Counted from the first letter of the stretch, positions 17,978 to 27,774 are shown. The stretch: 64,000 bases of DNA from Flavobacterium lacus (GCF_003268815.1 NZ_QLSV01000001.1:62001-126000); one strand, 5' to 3'. The notes: a model not told the origin generated them from the letters alone. Numbers and translations are program-made.

Positions 17978-18952
17978 ATGAGTAAAGGACCTATCAGTCA
18001 ATTTATTGAAAAAAATTATCTTCATTTTAATGCAGCAGCTTTAGTCGATGCAGCAAAGGGATATGAACAACATTTGCTTGAAAACGGGAAAATGATGATT
18101 ACTCTTGCCGGTGCCATGAGCACCGCTGAGTTAGGAAAATCGTTAGCAGAAATGATTCGTCAAGACAAAGTACATATCATTTCGTGTACGGGTGCGAACT
18201 TAGAGGAAGATATTATGAATTTGGTCGCTCATAATTCATACAAAAGAGTTCCAAATTACCGGGATTTGAGTCCTGAAGATGAATGGGATTTACTTGAAAA
18301 TCACTATAATAGAGTTACTGACACGTGTATTCCTGAAGAAGAAGCTTTCCGTAGATTACAATCGCATTTGTTTGACATTTGGAACAATGCTGATTCAAAA
18401 GGAGAACGTTATTTTCCGCATGAATTTATGTATCAGATGATTAATTCGGGTGTTTTAAAACAATATTACGAAATTGATCCAAAGGATTCTTGGATGGTTG
18501 CTGCGGCTGAGAAAAATTTACCAATTGTTGTTCCGGGATGGGAAGACAGCACAATGGGTAATATTTTCGCTTCCTATTGCATCAAAGGTACTTTTAAACC
18601 GACCACGATGAAAAGTGGAATTGAATATATGATGTGGTTGGCCGATTGGTATCCTAAAAATTCAACCGGAAAAGGAGTTGGATTCTTCCAAATTGGTGGA
18701 GGAATTGCAGGTGATTTCCCGATTTGTGTGGTACCAATGCTATACCAAGATATGGAAATGCATGATGTTCCGTTTTGGAGTTATTTCTGCCAAATTTCTG
18801 ATTCAACAACAAGTTATGGTTCCTATTCCGGAGCGGTTCCGAACGAAAAAATTACGTGGGGAAAATTAGATATTGCCACACCCAAATTTATTATAGAATC
18901 CGATGCAACCATTGTTGCCCCATTAATATTTGCTTACTTACTTGATTTATAA
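17978..18952 (+). CDS. Deoxyhypusine synthase-like enzyme (probable polyamine synthase)
   Basis: A 324-aa NAD-dependent aminobutyltransferase-fold protein. The N-terminal MITLAGAMSTAELGKSLAEMI and IISCTGANLEED form the NAD site. WEDSTMGN and the catalytic-lysine segment ITWGKLD (about residue 295) match the deoxyhypusine synthase family. Bacteria lack eIF5A; bacterial relatives include homospermidine synthases, so the substrate is probably a small diamine. It sits directly after speA, which supports a polyamine role. The exact product is unknown. Confidence 0.85.
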   Translation: MSKGPISQFIEKNYLHFNAAALVDAAKGYEQHLLENGKMMITLAGAMSTAELGKSLAEMIRQDKVHIISCTGANLEEDIMNLVAHNSYKRVPNYRDLSPEDEWDLLENHYNRVTDTCIPEEEAFRRLQSHLFDIWNNADSKGERYFPHEFMYQMINSGVLKQYYEIDPKDSWMVAAAEKNLPIVVPGWEDSTMGNIFASYCIKGTFKPTTMKSGIEYMMWLADWYPKNSTGKGVGFFQIGGGIAGDFPICVVPMLYQDMEMHDVPFWSYFCQISDSTTSYGSYSGAVPNEKITWGKLDIATPKFIIESDATIVAPLIFAYLLDL

Positions 18953-18963
18953 CAGATTTTTTT

Positions 18964-19407
18964 ATGAGAAGAATTATTGTTGACTATGCTAAACTAACGA
19001 ATGATATTCTTTCGATGCTTGTGGAAAAATTTCCTGATGGCTACGAAGATAGCGATATTATTCGCTTTAGAAATGCTCAAAACGAATTGATTGAAGCGGT
19101 TGAAGTTCGAACTGAAGATACCATTTATTTGGTTAAAGTCAGTAAAAAACTTGCCACACGAATTGAAAACTTTGAAGAGGATGAAGATTTAGATGTAGAA
19201 GTTGAAACTATTGCACCCGTAAAGGGTCTCGATTTAGAAGATGATATAGATGAAGTAGACGTGGATGAAGAAGATGAAGATGCACCATCTGATGATGATG
19301 TAGAAATTGATTTATTAAAGGATACAGGTGGTTCGGACGACGACGATGACGACGACGATGATTTTGATGATGAACCTTCCGATGACGAAGAAGAAGAAGA
19401 ATATTAA
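18964..19407 (+). CDS. Hypothetical protein with very acidic C-terminal tail
   Basis: A 147-aa protein whose first 62 residues form a small conserved-looking domain (DYAKLTNDILSMLVEKFPDG, VEVRTEDTIYLVKVS). The rest is dominated by Asp and Glu, including an uninterrupted run of nine Asp. It starts 11 nt after the deoxyhypusine-synthase-like gene and is probably co-transcribed. The tail resembles acidic tails that bind basic proteins or nucleic-acid partners; function unknown. Flavobacterial relatives are common as hypothetical proteins. Confidence 0.75.
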   Translation: MRRIIVDYAKLTNDILSMLVEKFPDGYEDSDIIRFRNAQNELIEAVEVRTEDTIYLVKVSKKLATRIENFEEDEDLDVEVETIAPVKGLDLEDDIDEVDVDEEDEDAPSDDDVEIDLLKDTGGSDDDDDDDDDFDDEPSDDEEEEEY

Positions 19408-19435
19408 AAAGAGAGCCTAATTTGGCTCTCTTTTT
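19406..19435. terminator. Bidirectional terminator
   Basis: AAAAAGAGAGCC/GGCTCTCTTTTT stem with a 5-nt loop between two converging genes. Confidence 0.85.
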
Positions 19436-19437
19436 GT

Positions 19438-20166
19438 TTAAAATAACAGCTTAATTTCTTTAATTCCAAAAGAAACTATTGAATCATTTTCTAATAAAAC
19501 ATTCAATAATCCATTAGGTGATACATGTTGAATAATACCCATAAACTTTTCGCCTTTCACATTTTCAAATGCCATTGGAATTCCTATTTTAAATAATTTT
19601 TGATGATATAAATTCCAAATCAAATCAGACTGCAAATCAATTTTAATAACAAACTGTTTGATGGAAAGACAAAGTTCTTGCAGCATAGCACCCAAATCGT
19701 AATTAACGCCTGTTTTAAGTTGTAAAGAAGAAGCATTTGGAAGATTTTCAAACTTAATTTGATTCACATTCAGTCCAATTCCAACTATCGAAAAAACTTC
19801 ACCATTCGATTTAAAACTGTTTTCTATCAAAATACCGCCAATTTTATGATTACCTGACATAATGTCGTTTGGCCATTTTACAGTTATTGAAGGAATTTTA
19901 TATTGTTCTAAAACAGAAATTACAGCCAAAGAAACAACGATATTTAAGGTGTAAAGTTGTTTAAAATCTACAATTAAATCTTTTACTAAAATACTAAATG
20001 TCAAGTTTTTACCGAAATCAGATTGCCAAACCGACCCCATTTGTCCTTTCCCATTGGTCTGACTATCCGATACAATAATGGTAAAATTATCAACCACTTG
20101 TTTGGACATCAACTCCTTTAAATAGTCATTTGTTGAATGAATGGCACTTAGTTTGATGATATCCAT
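19438..20166 (-). CDS. birA: Biotin-[acetyl-CoA-carboxylase] ligase
   Basis: A 242-aa biotin protein ligase that activates biotin to biotinyl-AMP and attaches it to carboxylase carrier lysines. Visible are the adenylate-loop segment NGKGQMGSVWQS (a GRGRxGR equivalent), ITVKWPNDIM, KIGGILIE and GIGLNVNQ. There is no N-terminal DNA-binding domain, so it is the non-repressor (group I) type. Divergent from rsfS. Confidence 0.92.
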   Translation of the reverse strand: MDIIKLSAIHSTNDYLKELMSKQVVDNFTIIVSDSQTNGKGQMGSVWQSDFGKNLTFSILVKDLIVDFKQLYTLNIVVSLAVISVLEQYKIPSITVKWPNDIMSGNHKIGGILIENSFKSNGEVFSIVGIGLNVNQIKFENLPNASSLQLKTGVNYDLGAMLQELCLSIKQFVIKIDLQSDLIWNLYHQKLFKIGIPMAFENVKGEKFMGIIQHVSPNGLLNVLLENDSIVSFGIKEIKLLF

Positions 20167-20210
20167 AGAAATAAATTATATATAAATCGTTCTAAAGTTG
20201 TGTTAAGCTT

Positions 20211-20218
20211 CAAAAATA
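20211..20218 (-). promoter_or_regulatory. Possible -7 box for birA
   Basis: TATTTTTG on the minus strand, 44 nt upstream of the birA ATG. Confidence 0.35.
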
Positions 20219-20232
20219 AACACAATTTTTGA

Positions 20233-20240
20233 TAACTTTG
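20233..20240 (+). promoter_or_regulatory. -7 box for rsfS-ftsH
   Basis: TAACTTTG, perfect TAnnTTTG, 20 nt upstream of the rsfS ATG. Confidence 0.5.
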
Positions 20241-20260
20241 CGAAAATATTAAAATAGTAA

Positions 20261-20632
20261 ATGGCGAACAAGAAAGTTAGTAAAGATGAGTTGCTAGTAA
20301 ACATCATCAAAGGAATAGAAGAAGTTAAGGGAAATGACATCGACATTTTAGATTTACGAGAAATCGAAAATACTGTTTGCGATTACTTCATCATTTGCAA
20401 CGGTAACTCCAATACGCAAGTTAATGCGATTGTGAACTCGGTTCAAAAAACAGTTTCAAAAGAATTAAAAGACAAACCTTGGCATGTAGAAGGCTCAGAC
20501 AATGCCGAGTGGGTTTTGATGGATTATGTGGACATTGTTGTTCATGTATTTCAAAAACACGTGCGTGAATTTTATAACATAGAAGGATTGTGGGGTGATG
20601 CTAAAATCACCACGATTCCCAACAAAATTTAA
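20261..20632 (+). CDS. rsfS: Ribosome silencing factor
   Basis: A 123-aa RsfS/DUF143 protein that binds L14 and blocks subunit joining in starvation. Signatures are DILDLRE, CDYFIICNGNSNTQVNAI, WVLMDYVDIVVHVF and REFYNIEGLWGDA. Located 26 nt before ftsH and probably in the same transcript, a common arrangement in Bacteroidota. Confidence 0.95.
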   Translation: MANKKVSKDELLVNIIKGIEEVKGNDIDILDLREIENTVCDYFIICNGNSNTQVNAIVNSVQKTVSKELKDKPWHVEGSDNAEWVLMDYVDIVVHVFQKHVREFYNIEGLWGDAKITTIPNKI

Positions 20633-20658
20633 AAAATTGCTAAAGAAAAAAATAAATA

Positions 20659-22614
20659 ATGTCAAAAGAAAATAATTCTACTCCAAATCCGAATAAATTT
20701 AAATTTAATCCCTGGCTAATTTATTTTATTGTTGCCGGTATTTTTATTTTTATCAGCGTTATTTCCGGCGGAAGTTCATTTCAAGAACCGGGAAAACTTA
20801 CTATTTCAAAATTCAATGAATACCTCGAAAATGGTGAAATTGAAAAAGTTTTAGTTTATAACAAAGGGGAAAACCTTAGTGAAGCTGAAATTTATATTAC
20901 CAAGGAAGCTCTCAAAGACCAAAAACATAAAGGTGTTATCAATGACGTGTTAGGTAGAGAGAATAAAGGTGCTCATTATCTTTTGCCTAATATTGGTGAT
21001 GTGAAGTTATTTCAAGATAAACTTGAAACGGCAAAAAAAGAAAACAAACTAGCGGATTACAATTATTTAGTAAAGAGTAATTGGTCTGGTATTTTGATTA
21101 ATTTTTTACCCATAATTCTAATCATTGTCATTTGGATTATTATCATGCGTAGAATGTCTGGTGGAGGTGCCGGTGGAGGCGGTGGTCAAATCTTTAATAT
21201 CGGGAAATCGAGGGCTAAGTTATTTGACGAAAAAACAGACGTAAAGGTTTCTTTTAAAGATGTAGCCGGATTAGAAGGTGCCAAAGAGGAAGTGCAAGAA
21301 ATTGTAGAATTTTTAAAAAATCCTGAAAAATATACAAACTTAGGAGGGAAAATTCCAAAAGGTGCTTTGCTCGTTGGTCCTCCTGGAACAGGAAAAACAT
21401 TACTAGCTAAAGCGGTTGCCGGTGAAGCAAAAGTGCCCTTCTTCTCCTTATCAGGTTCCGATTTCGTTGAAATGTTTGTGGGTGTTGGAGCATCTAGGGT
21501 TCGTGACTTATTCAAACAAGCCAAAGACAAATCGCCTGCCATTATTTTTATTGATGAAATTGATGCCGTGGGTCGTGCTCGTGGAAAAAACAATATGTCG
21601 GGCTCTAATGACGAAAGAGAAAATACACTAAATCAATTGCTTACAGAAATGGATGGTTTTGGAACCAACACAAATGTGATCGTGTTAGCTGCAACCAACC
21701 GTGCTGATGTACTGGATAAAGCATTAATGAGAGCAGGTCGCTTTGATCGTCAGATTTACGTTGATTTACCGGATATTCGTGAACGTAAAGAAATTTTTGA
21801 AGTACATCTCGCTCCTTTAAAGAAAGTAGAAGGTTTAGATACCGATTTCTTAGCCAAGCAAACACCAGGTTTTTCTGGGGCTGATATCGCAAACGTATGT
21901 AATGAAGCTGCTTTAATTGCCGCTAGAAATAACAAAACAGCAGTAGATAAACAGGATTTCTTGGATGCCGTTGACAGAATTGTTGGCGGATTAGAAAAGA
22001 AAAACAAAATTGTTACACCTGCAGAAAAAAGAGCCATTGCTACACACGAAGCAGGACATGCTACCGTGAGTTGGATGTTGGAACACGCTGCACCATTGGT
22101 AAAAGTAACTATTGTTCCGAGAGGACAAAGTTTAGGTGCCGCTTGGTATTTGCCGGAAGAAAGACTTATTGTTCGCCCGGATCAAATGCTGGACGAAATG
22201 TGTGCCACTATGGGTGGAAGAGCGGCAGAAAAAGTGATTTTTGATACCATTTCTACCGGAGCATTAAGTGATTTAGAAAAAGTGACTAAACAGGCACGTG
22301 CTATGGTAACAATCTACGGTTTAAATGATAAACTTGGAAACATTACTTACTATGATTCGACTGGACAAAGCGAGTATAGTTTTTCTAAACCTTATTCAGA
22401 AGAAACAGCAGTAACAATTGATAAAGAAATCTCAGGATTAATCGAAAGTCAGTACCAAAGAGCTATCAAATTATTAGAGGAAAACAAAGATAAATTGATT
22501 CAATTAGCCGATATTTTAATTGAAAAAGAAGTGATTTTTAAAGATGATTTAGAAGCAATTTTCGGTAAAAGACCTTACGGAGACGAAAGTCATGTTTCGG
22601 TTGGTGTAGAATAA
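20659..22614 (+). CDS. ftsH: ATP-dependent zinc metalloprotease FtsH
   Basis: A 651-aa membrane-bound AAA+ protease that degrades membrane and regulatory proteins. Transmembrane segment 1 is at about 18-36, followed by a periplasmic domain, transmembrane segment 2 at about 145-163, and a glycine-rich linker. The Walker A motif GPPGTGKT is at about 240-247, Walker [11 protein letters not shown] follows, then second-region-of-homology residues RAGRFDRQI. The M41 zinc site HEAGH is at about 462-466. Complete. A strong terminator follows. Confidence 0.98.
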   Translation: MSKENNSTPNPNKFKFNPWLIYFIVAGIFIFISVISGGSSFQEPGKLTISKFNEYLENGEIEKVLVYNKGENLSEAEIYITKEALKDQKHKGVINDVLGRENKGAHYLLPNIGDVKLFQDKLETAKKENKLADYNYLVKSNWSGILINFLPIILIIVIWIIIMRRMSGGGAGGGGGQIFNIGKSRAKLFDEKTDVKVSFKDVAGLEGAKEEVQEIVEFLKNPEKYTNLGGKIPKGALLVGPPGTGKTLLAKAVAGEAKVPFFSLSGSDFVEMFVGVGASRVRDLFKQAKDKSPAIIFIDEIDAVGRARGKNNMSGSNDERENTLNQLLTEMDGFGTNTNVIVLAATNRADVLDKALMRAGRFDRQIYVDLPDIRERKEIFEVHLAPLKKVEGLDTDFLAKQTPGFSGADIANVCNEAALIAARNNKTAVDKQDFLDAVDRIVGGLEKKNKIVTPAEKRAIATHEAGHATVSWMLEHAAPLVKVTIVPRGQSLGAAWYLPEERLIVRPDQMLDEMCATMGGRAAEKVIFDTISTGALSDLEKVTKQARAMVTIYGLNDKLGNITYYDSTGQSEYSFSKPYSEETAVTIDKEISGLIESQYQRAIKLLEENKDKLIQLADILIEKEVIFKDDLEAIFGKRPYGDESHVSVGVE

Positions 22615-22642
22615 ATTTTCTATTTTAAGGTAAAAAACATAA

Positions 22643-22682
22643 AAAACTCAATTCAAAATCACTTTTGAATTGAGTTTTTTTT
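22643..22682 (+). terminator. Terminator of rsfS-ftsH
   Basis: AACTCAATTCAAAA/TTTTGAATTGAGTT perfect 14-bp stem, 4-nt loop, T-run. Confidence 0.9.
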
Positions 22683-22689
22683 ATCTTTG
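22682..22689 (+). promoter_or_regulatory. -7 box for the LUD-cdsA-psd operon
   Basis: TATCTTTG, perfect match, directly after the ftsH terminator and 40 nt before ATG 22730. Confidence 0.5.
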
Positions 22690-22729
22690 AACGATTTCAA
22701 TTACGAATTGCAGAATTTGTCACAAAAAT

Positions 22730-23332
22730 ATGAGTCTTTTTAAAAAATTATTTGGTACCGGAAACGATGCTTCTGATGAAAATAAGAGGGACGAAGCTAG
22801 TCCGTTCAACCCCGAATCAAAAATTCCAGTGGACGAAATGTTTACTTTCAATTTTAAAAAAAATGGAGGTAAATTTTTATATTGTGAAAATTTAGAAGAA
22901 GTTAATGAACAGTTCTTAAATATTTTAGAAGAAAATGATTGGTTTGAGTGTGAGGCTGTATGTTATGAACCAAAACTTTATCACTTTTTGGATGATAACA
23001 GATTAACCTACAAAAACACAGCCAGTCCAAGATTTCTTTTGGCAAGCTGTGAGAATTTAATTGCTGATGAAGGTTCAGTTTTATTAACATCCAATCAAAT
23101 TAAACAAAATAAACCACACGAATTACCCGCAAATATTGTAGTTTTTGCCACTACAAGTCAAATTTTAGAAAGCAAAAGTGATGGTTTAAGAGAAATTAAA
23201 AAACGCTACGACAAAGATTACCCCACCAATATTACGACCATTAAATATTTTGAAAAAGCAAAAGAAGAAGATTTTCTTCATTATGGAAGTGCAGCCAAAA
23301 ACCTGTACCTCCTGCTTTTAGAAGATTTATAA
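22730..23332 (+). CDS. LUD-domain-like protein
   Basis: A 200-aa cytoplasmic protein resembling the LutC/YkgG-like LUD (DUF162) domain: LLASCENLIADEGSVLLTSN and HELPANIVVFATTSQI fit that fold's core. The first 30 residues are polar and variable. In Flavobacteriia this gene is often next to cdsA, and here it starts the operon, with cdsA beginning 1 nt after its stop. Function is unknown; lactate use is unlikely because no lutAB neighbours exist. Confidence 0.65.
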   Translation: MSLFKKLFGTGNDASDENKRDEASPFNPESKIPVDEMFTFNFKKNGGKFLYCENLEEVNEQFLNILEENDWFECEAVCYEPKLYHFLDDNRLTYKNTASPRFLLASCENLIADEGSVLLTSNQIKQNKPHELPANIVVFATTSQILESKSDGLREIKKRYDKDYPTNITTIKYFEKAKEEDFLHYGSAAKNLYLLLLEDL

Positions 23333-23333
23333 G

Positions 23334-24140
23334 ATGAATGAAACGCTTATAAGAGCTTTATCGGGTGCAGTCTATGTTCTGTTATTATTAAGCTGCATAC
23401 TCTATTCAAACATTACTTTCTACATTTTGTTCGGTCTCTTTTTGGCTCTGGCTGTACTTGAATTTTGCAAATTAGTTCGACTCAATTATGTAACTCCGCT
23501 GATCATAGCCGTAGTGAGTTATATTATTTTCTACAACACACCTTTTAATGCATTATACGATGGAATTATTACATTAATTAGTATTTTAGTTGCAATTCAA
23601 TTGATCTTTTTTCTGTTTTCAAAGAAAGATAAAATTTTTAAAGAATATGAAAAGTGGCTCTACGTTGTAGGCTATATCATCTTACCGTTTATTATTTTAA
23701 CTAAAATTCCAATTGGGGTTCAGGGTTATAATCCCAGAATATTAATGGGTATTTTTATTTTAATTTGGACGAATGATACGTTTGCTTACGTGGTTGGAAA
23801 ATCAATCGGAAAACATAAACTTTTTGAACGTATTTCTCCCAAAAAAACCATCGAAGGATTTTTTGGAGGTTTAACCTTCAGTGTTTTAGGTAGCATTGTA
23901 ATTGCAAAGTTTTTAATCGGAACAGCCAATATCGGAATATGGATTGGAATAGCCATTTTAGTTAGTATATTTGCAACACTAGGCGATTTAATTCAGTCAA
24001 AGTTCAAACGACTAGCGGGAGTGAAAGACAGTGGAAAAATCATGCCCGGTCACGGAGGCATATTAGACCGGTTAGACAGTATTATTTACGTGGCACCATT
24101 CATTTTTTTGTTTTACCAAATTTTAAATTATGTTTCATAA
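23334..24140 (+). CDS. cdsA: Phosphatidate cytidylyltransferase
   Basis: A 268-aa integral membrane enzyme that makes CDP-diacylglycerol from phosphatidic acid and CTP. About eight hydrophobic segments are visible. The C-terminal family signature is complete: SKFKRLAGVKDSG followed by MPGHGGILDRLDS. It overlaps psd by 11 nt, so the two phospholipid enzymes are translationally linked. Confidence 0.95.
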   Translation: MNETLIRALSGAVYVLLLLSCILYSNITFYILFGLFLALAVLEFCKLVRLNYVTPLIIAVVSYIIFYNTPFNALYDGIITLISILVAIQLIFFLFSKKDKIFKEYEKWLYVVGYIILPFIILTKIPIGVQGYNPRILMGIFILIWTNDTFAYVVGKSIGKHKLFERISPKKTIEGFFGGLTFSVLGSIVIAKFLIGTANIGIWIGIAILVSIFATLGDLIQSKFKRLAGVKDSGKIMPGHGGILDRLDSIIYVAPFIFLFYQILNYVS

Positions 24141-24780
24141 AGAAGGAGCAAAAATCATTTTAATAGCAACCATTTTTGTGGCGGCTTTGATTTTATTAGC
24201 AGATCATTTCATATCATTAACGTGGTTAAGAATGACAATTCAGATTATTGGTTTGATTTTTTTGATACTAATCTTGCAATTTTTTAGAAATCCAAAACGA
24301 TTCACTCAAAACAATGATCATCATGTAATTGCTCCTGTTGATGGAAAAGTAGTGGTGATAGAAGAAGTTTTTGAACCGGAATATTTTAAGGATAAACGAC
24401 TTCAAGTATCTATTTTCATGTCGCCAATCAATGTTCACGTTACACGTTATGCCGTGAATGGAAAAATAAATTTTAGCAAATATCATCCCGGAAAATATTT
24501 AGTTGCTTGGCATCCTAAAGCCAGTACCGAAAACGAACGAACCACAGTTGTGATTGAAAACCAAATTTTTGGCGAAGTTTTATACCGCCAAATTGCAGGA
24601 GCATTGGCTCGAAGAATTGTAAACTATGCCAAAGAAGGAACAATGGTAAAACAAGGAACAGACGCCGGTTTTATTAAATTTGGTTCAAGAGTAGATTTAT
24701 TCTTACCTTTAGGTTCTAAAATAAACGTTAGTTTAAACCAAACCGTAAAAGGTGGAGAAACCGTTGTAGCCGAAAAATAA
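24130..24780 (+). CDS. psd: Phosphatidylserine decarboxylase
   Basis: A 216-aa proenzyme of the short type, with two N-terminal transmembrane segments (about 8-25 and 32-48). Other motifs are APVDGKVVVIEE, IFMSPINVHVTRYAVNGK and the self-cleavage site FGS in FIKFGSRVD (near residue 186), which would create the pyruvoyl cofactor. It converts phosphatidylserine to phosphatidylethanolamine. The serine-transferring PssA is not in the window. Confidence 0.93.
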   Translation: MFHKEGAKIILIATIFVAALILLADHFISLTWLRMTIQIIGLIFLILILQFFRNPKRFTQNNDHHVIAPVDGKVVVIEEVFEPEYFKDKRLQVSIFMSPINVHVTRYAVNGKINFSKYHPGKYLVAWHPKASTENERTTVVIENQIFGEVLYRQIAGALARRIVNYAKEGTMVKQGTDAGFIKFGSRVDLFLPLGSKINVSLNQTVKGGETVVAEK

Positions 24781-25053
24781 ATGGCGGAGAAAGATTTAGA
24801 TACACGCTTTCAAGAAGCTTTTGAAAAAGCATCAAACATGACTGAGCAATTGCCTCAGGATGTCATGCTACGTATTTATGCGTATTACAAACAGGCTACA
24901 CATGATACTGTAGGTTATAAACAATTGAGCAATAACGATCTGAGAAATGCTTTTAAAACGAATGCTTGGATGCAAATTAGTCATATAACACACGATGAAG
25001 CCAAAGAATTGTATATCGAAACAATTAATTCATTACTAAATAAAAAAAAATAA
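24781..25053 (+). CDS. Acyl-CoA-binding protein
   Basis: A 90-aa four-helix ACBP. It has the conserved [16 protein letters not shown] segment and a late helix with [24 protein letters not shown]. It carries long-chain acyl-CoA, which suits its place directly after psd (no gap between stop and start) in a lipid-synthesis operon. Confidence 0.9.
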   Translation: MAEKDLDTRFQEAFEKASNMTEQLPQDVMLRIYAYYKQATHDTVGYKQLSNNDLRNAFKTNAWMQISHITHDEAKELYIETINSLLNKKK

Positions 25054-25057
25054 TATT

Positions 25058-25831
25058 ATGAAAAAATTAATTTTATCTGCTTTAATTGTCTCAACCCTAT
25101 TAAGTTGTAACAACAGCAAAAAATTAGAAGAAGTAGTTGAAGTTCCATTACCGGAAAAAGAAGAAGTCGTGACAGAAATGGGCAACCCTGCCGATGTGAA
25201 AGTGGATGAAGGGGGAGCTTTTGAAATGATTGCATTGCCTTATGCCTACGATGCTTTAGAACCGCACATTGATGCCAAAACTATGGAAATTCATTTTTCA
25301 AAGCATCATTTAGGCTATGCAAACAATTTGAACAAAGCCACTGCCGGAACAGAAATGGCAAATATGTCTATTGAAGATATCTTTAAAAAATTAGATTTAG
25401 AAAACAAAGCGGTTAGAAATAATGGTGGAGGCTATTATAACCACAATTTCTTTTGGGAAATAATGGCTGCCAACAAAGGTGGCGAACCAACCGGAGCCGT
25501 TGCAGAAGCTATCACAAAAGATTTTGGAAGTTTTGCCGATTTTAAAACACAATTTGTTGATGCTGCAACAAAACAATTCGGTTCAGGTTGGGCATGGTTA
25601 ATTGTTGATAAAACCGGGAAATTAGTTATCACAACAACCGCTAATCAAGACAATCCATTAATGACAAAATTAGGAAATTCAGGAACACCAATATTAGCTG
25701 TTGATGTTTGGGAACATGCTTATTATCTAAAACACCAAAATAAAAGAAAAGATTACTTAGAAGGTTTCTTTAATGTAATTAATTGGGATAAAGTAACTGA
25801 AAAATATACGGCAGCAACGACTGTGAAATAA
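25058..25831 (+). CDS. Superoxide dismutase (Fe/Mn family), predicted lipoprotein
   Basis: A 257-aa protein with a lipoprotein signal (lipobox LLSC, Cys17) and an acidic linker of about 40 residues, then a full Fe/Mn SOD domain from about 55. Metal ligands are in [19 protein letters not shown] and [13 protein letters not shown]. It would remove superoxide outside the cytoplasm, tethered to a membrane. A surface or periplasmic Fe/Mn SOD is less common than the cytoplasmic form. Last gene of the operon, 4 nt after ACBP. Confidence 0.92.
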   Translation: MKKLILSALIVSTLLSCNNSKKLEEVVEVPLPEKEEVVTEMGNPADVKVDEGGAFEMIALPYAYDALEPHIDAKTMEIHFSKHHLGYANNLNKATAGTEMANMSIEDIFKKLDLENKAVRNNGGGYYNHNFFWEIMAANKGGEPTGAVAEAITKDFGSFADFKTQFVDAATKQFGSGWAWLIVDKTGKLVITTTANQDNPLMTKLGNSGTPILAVDVWEHAYYLKHQNKRKDYLEGFFNVINWDKVTEKYTAATTVK

Positions 25832-25850
25832 TATTTTTTATTCAAAATTG

Positions 25851-25889
25851 AAAAGGTTTGTTGAAGTAAAATTCGGCAAACCTTTTTTT
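25851..25889. terminator. Terminator between SOD and a converging gene
   Basis: AAAAGGTTTG/CAAACCTTTT stem with an inner GAA/TTC pair and a T-run. It overlaps the stop of the minus-strand gene and may serve both. Confidence 0.7.
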
Positions 25890-26439
25890 ATTTATTTTTT
25901 CTTTCCAAAATCACTTCCACCGGTCGATTCGTTCGAGGTCCAAATTGCTGAGCTTGACGTTCATTTTCGGATGAACATAAAACATACATATTAAACGGAT
26001 AAAGCTGAATGAGTTGTGTTTCAAATGAGCCTCCGTTTTCTTCGCCGTCGATATCTTGTATCTTGATAAAATAATTTTCTGCTTTAAAAGTAGTAGCAAC
26101 CGAAAGTAAATAATTCTCTTTCGCAAACGGAAAAAACCATTTAGCATCCGGTGCATCAGTTGACACTTTATTGTTATTGTTGTCTATTTTGTAATTCATT
26201 TTAAAAACTAACGGTTCGTTTCTGTTCGTCCAACTCAATAAATTATTCACGTTAATCACTTCTCTTCCCAAGCTGTCTGCGACGGTAATTCGCAATCCTT
26301 TGATAGTTATGGTTTTTCCTTTTTCGTGAACATTGATAACTAAGTACGAAGTGAAATCATAACCGCAATGTTGTGCGTTGATGACTTGTGCTTTTGCAGA
26401 AAAGTTAAGAAGTAGAATAAATAAAAGTAGAATTCTCAT
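25888..26439 (-). CDS. Hypothetical exported protein
   Basis: A 183-aa protein with a clear signal peptide (residues 1-17, cleavage near AKA-Q). The mature part has conserved-looking motifs (HCGYDFTSYLVINVHEKGKT, IQDIDGEENGG, QLIQLYPFN) but no family I can name. Probably periplasmic. It faces SOD end to end. Confidence 0.6.
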   Translation of the reverse strand: MRILLLFILLLNFSAKAQVINAQHCGYDFTSYLVINVHEKGKTITIKGLRITVADSLGREVINVNNLLSWTNRNEPLVFKMNYKIDNNNNKVSTDAPDAKWFFPFAKENYLLSVATTFKAENYFIKIQDIDGEENGGSFETQLIQLYPFNMYVLCSSENERQAQQFGPRTNRPVEVILERKNK

Positions 26440-26562
26440 AATAATTTGATGATGTTGTAAAGATACGAAAGCAAAAGTTATTCCAAAATAAATAGAACAC
26501 GGTTTAAACAGATTAGCAAAGCTAAACGCTGGTGAACACGGATTTTAAAATTAAAGAAATTT

Positions 26563-26598
26563 AAAAAAAAAAAGCACTCTTTTCAGAATGCTTCTTTT
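26563..26598 (-). terminator. Terminator of the fused PPIase gene
   Basis: On the minus strand AAGCATTCT-GAAA-AGAGTGCTT (one T-G pair), followed by more than eight T. It lies about 155 nt after the stop. Confidence 0.65.
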
Positions 26599-26724
26599 AT
26601 TTTTAATGGAACACGGATTTTATAGATTGAATGGATTTCCGCTGATTATGATAGCTTTGCTATAATGGATTAAAAAGGATTCATTTAGCAAACATTTTCT
26701 TTGAAGAAAAAGTCTCCAACCTAG

Positions 26725-26752
26725 AACCCGCAACTCGTAACCCGCAACTTCC
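26725..26752. repeat. 7-bp minisatellite abutting the PPIase stop
   Basis: Four units AACCCGC, AACTCGT, AACCCGC, AACTTCC end exactly at the base next to the stop codon at 26753. Confidence 0.7.
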
Positions 26753-27685
26753 CTACTTCACCTCCATCAACTCCACGTCAAAAATCAACGTAGCATCAGG
26801 TGGAATTACACCACCGGCACCACGAGATCCGTAACCTAGATAAGATGGAATCACAAAACGAGCTTTATCGCCTACTTGTAATAATTGAATTCCTTCGTCC
26901 CAACCTTCAATTACGTGACCTTTTCCGAGTGGAAAATCGATGGGTTGTTTTCTTTTGTACGACGAATCAAAAACTACTCCGTTTTCTAAAGAACCGGAAT
27001 AATGAACCGAAACGGTTTTCCCTTTTTCAGCTTGTTTTCCATTTCCTTTTTGGATAATTTTATAGCGTAAACCGCTCTCTGTTTTTTCAAAACCGGCGGA
27101 TAATTTTTCTAAGGCTTCTTCTGCTTTTTGTTTTTCTTCGGCAATTCTTTTTTCTCTTGAACCTTCAAATGTTCTGAACGCTTCGATGGCATTCCACTTT
27201 TGAGTTTCCTCGCCTACTCTAACAATTTCTAGGGTTTCTAACACATCCCCTTGAGCGATTGCATCCACCACATCTTGTCCTTCTAACACATTTCCAAACA
27301 CAGAATGTTTTTTATCTAACCAAGGTGTTGCAACATGCGTGATGAAAAATTGCGATCCGTTTGAACCCGGTCCTGAATTTGCCATTGACAAAACGCCTGG
27401 AGTATCGTGACGCAAATCAGGGTGAAATTCGTCGTCAAATTGATAACCCGGTCCACCGGTTCCTTGACCTTGCGGACAACCACCTTGAATCATAAAATCA
27501 GAAATAACCCGGTGAAATTTTAATCCATCATAATACGGTTTTCCCATTGGTTTGGCGTCGTTTTCTAATTGTCCTTCGGCTAAACCAACAAAGTTCCCTA
27601 CTGTTCCCGGTGTTTTATCATGCGTCAATTTTACTAAAATGGTACCTTTTGTGGTATTGAATTTAGCGTATATTCCGTTTTCCAT
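26753..27685 (-). CDS. Dual-family peptidylprolyl isomerase (cyclophilin-FKBP fusion)
   Basis: A 310-aa protein with two prolyl isomerase domains. Residues 1-165 are a cyclophilin ([49 protein letters not shown]). A charged helical linker follows at about 170-200. Residues 205-310 are an FKBP ([51 protein letters not shown]). There is no signal peptide, so it acts in the cytoplasm. Fusions in this order have been described for Flavobacterium. Key aromatic and Arg residues are present in both domains, so both may be active. Confidence 0.93.
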   Translation of the reverse strand: MENGIYAKFNTTKGTILVKLTHDKTPGTVGNFVGLAEGQLENDAKPMGKPYYDGLKFHRVISDFMIQGGCPQGQGTGGPGYQFDDEFHPDLRHDTPGVLSMANSGPGSNGSQFFITHVATPWLDKKHSVFGNVLEGQDVVDAIAQGDVLETLEIVRVGEETQKWNAIEAFRTFEGSREKRIAEEKQKAEEALEKLSAGFEKTESGLRYKIIQKGNGKQAEKGKTVSVHYSGSLENGVVFDSSYKRKQPIDFPLGKGHVIEGWDEGIQLLQVGDKARFVIPSYLGYGSRGAGGVIPPDATLIFDVELMEVK

Positions 27686-27774
27686 CGTATGTTTTATTTT
27701 AATTGAGGTGCAAATTTAAGATATTATTGTTGATTAACCTTATTTTTATGAAGGCTGATTGTTGAAAATGAATT

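Larger units (their letters stand above)
26440..26752. other. Intergenic stretch with terminator and short repeats
   Basis: 313 bp without a gene. It holds the minus-strand terminator of the PPIase gene (26563-26598), two GAACACGGATTTTA boxes (26534-26547 and 26610-26623), and a 7-bp tandem repeat at 26725-26752. Confidence 0.6.

Noticed and set aside
19321..19400. GAC/GAT/GAA-rich low-complexity run
   Set aside because: Codes for the acidic tail of a 147-aa protein and mixes synonymous codons, so it is not a simple DNA repeat.
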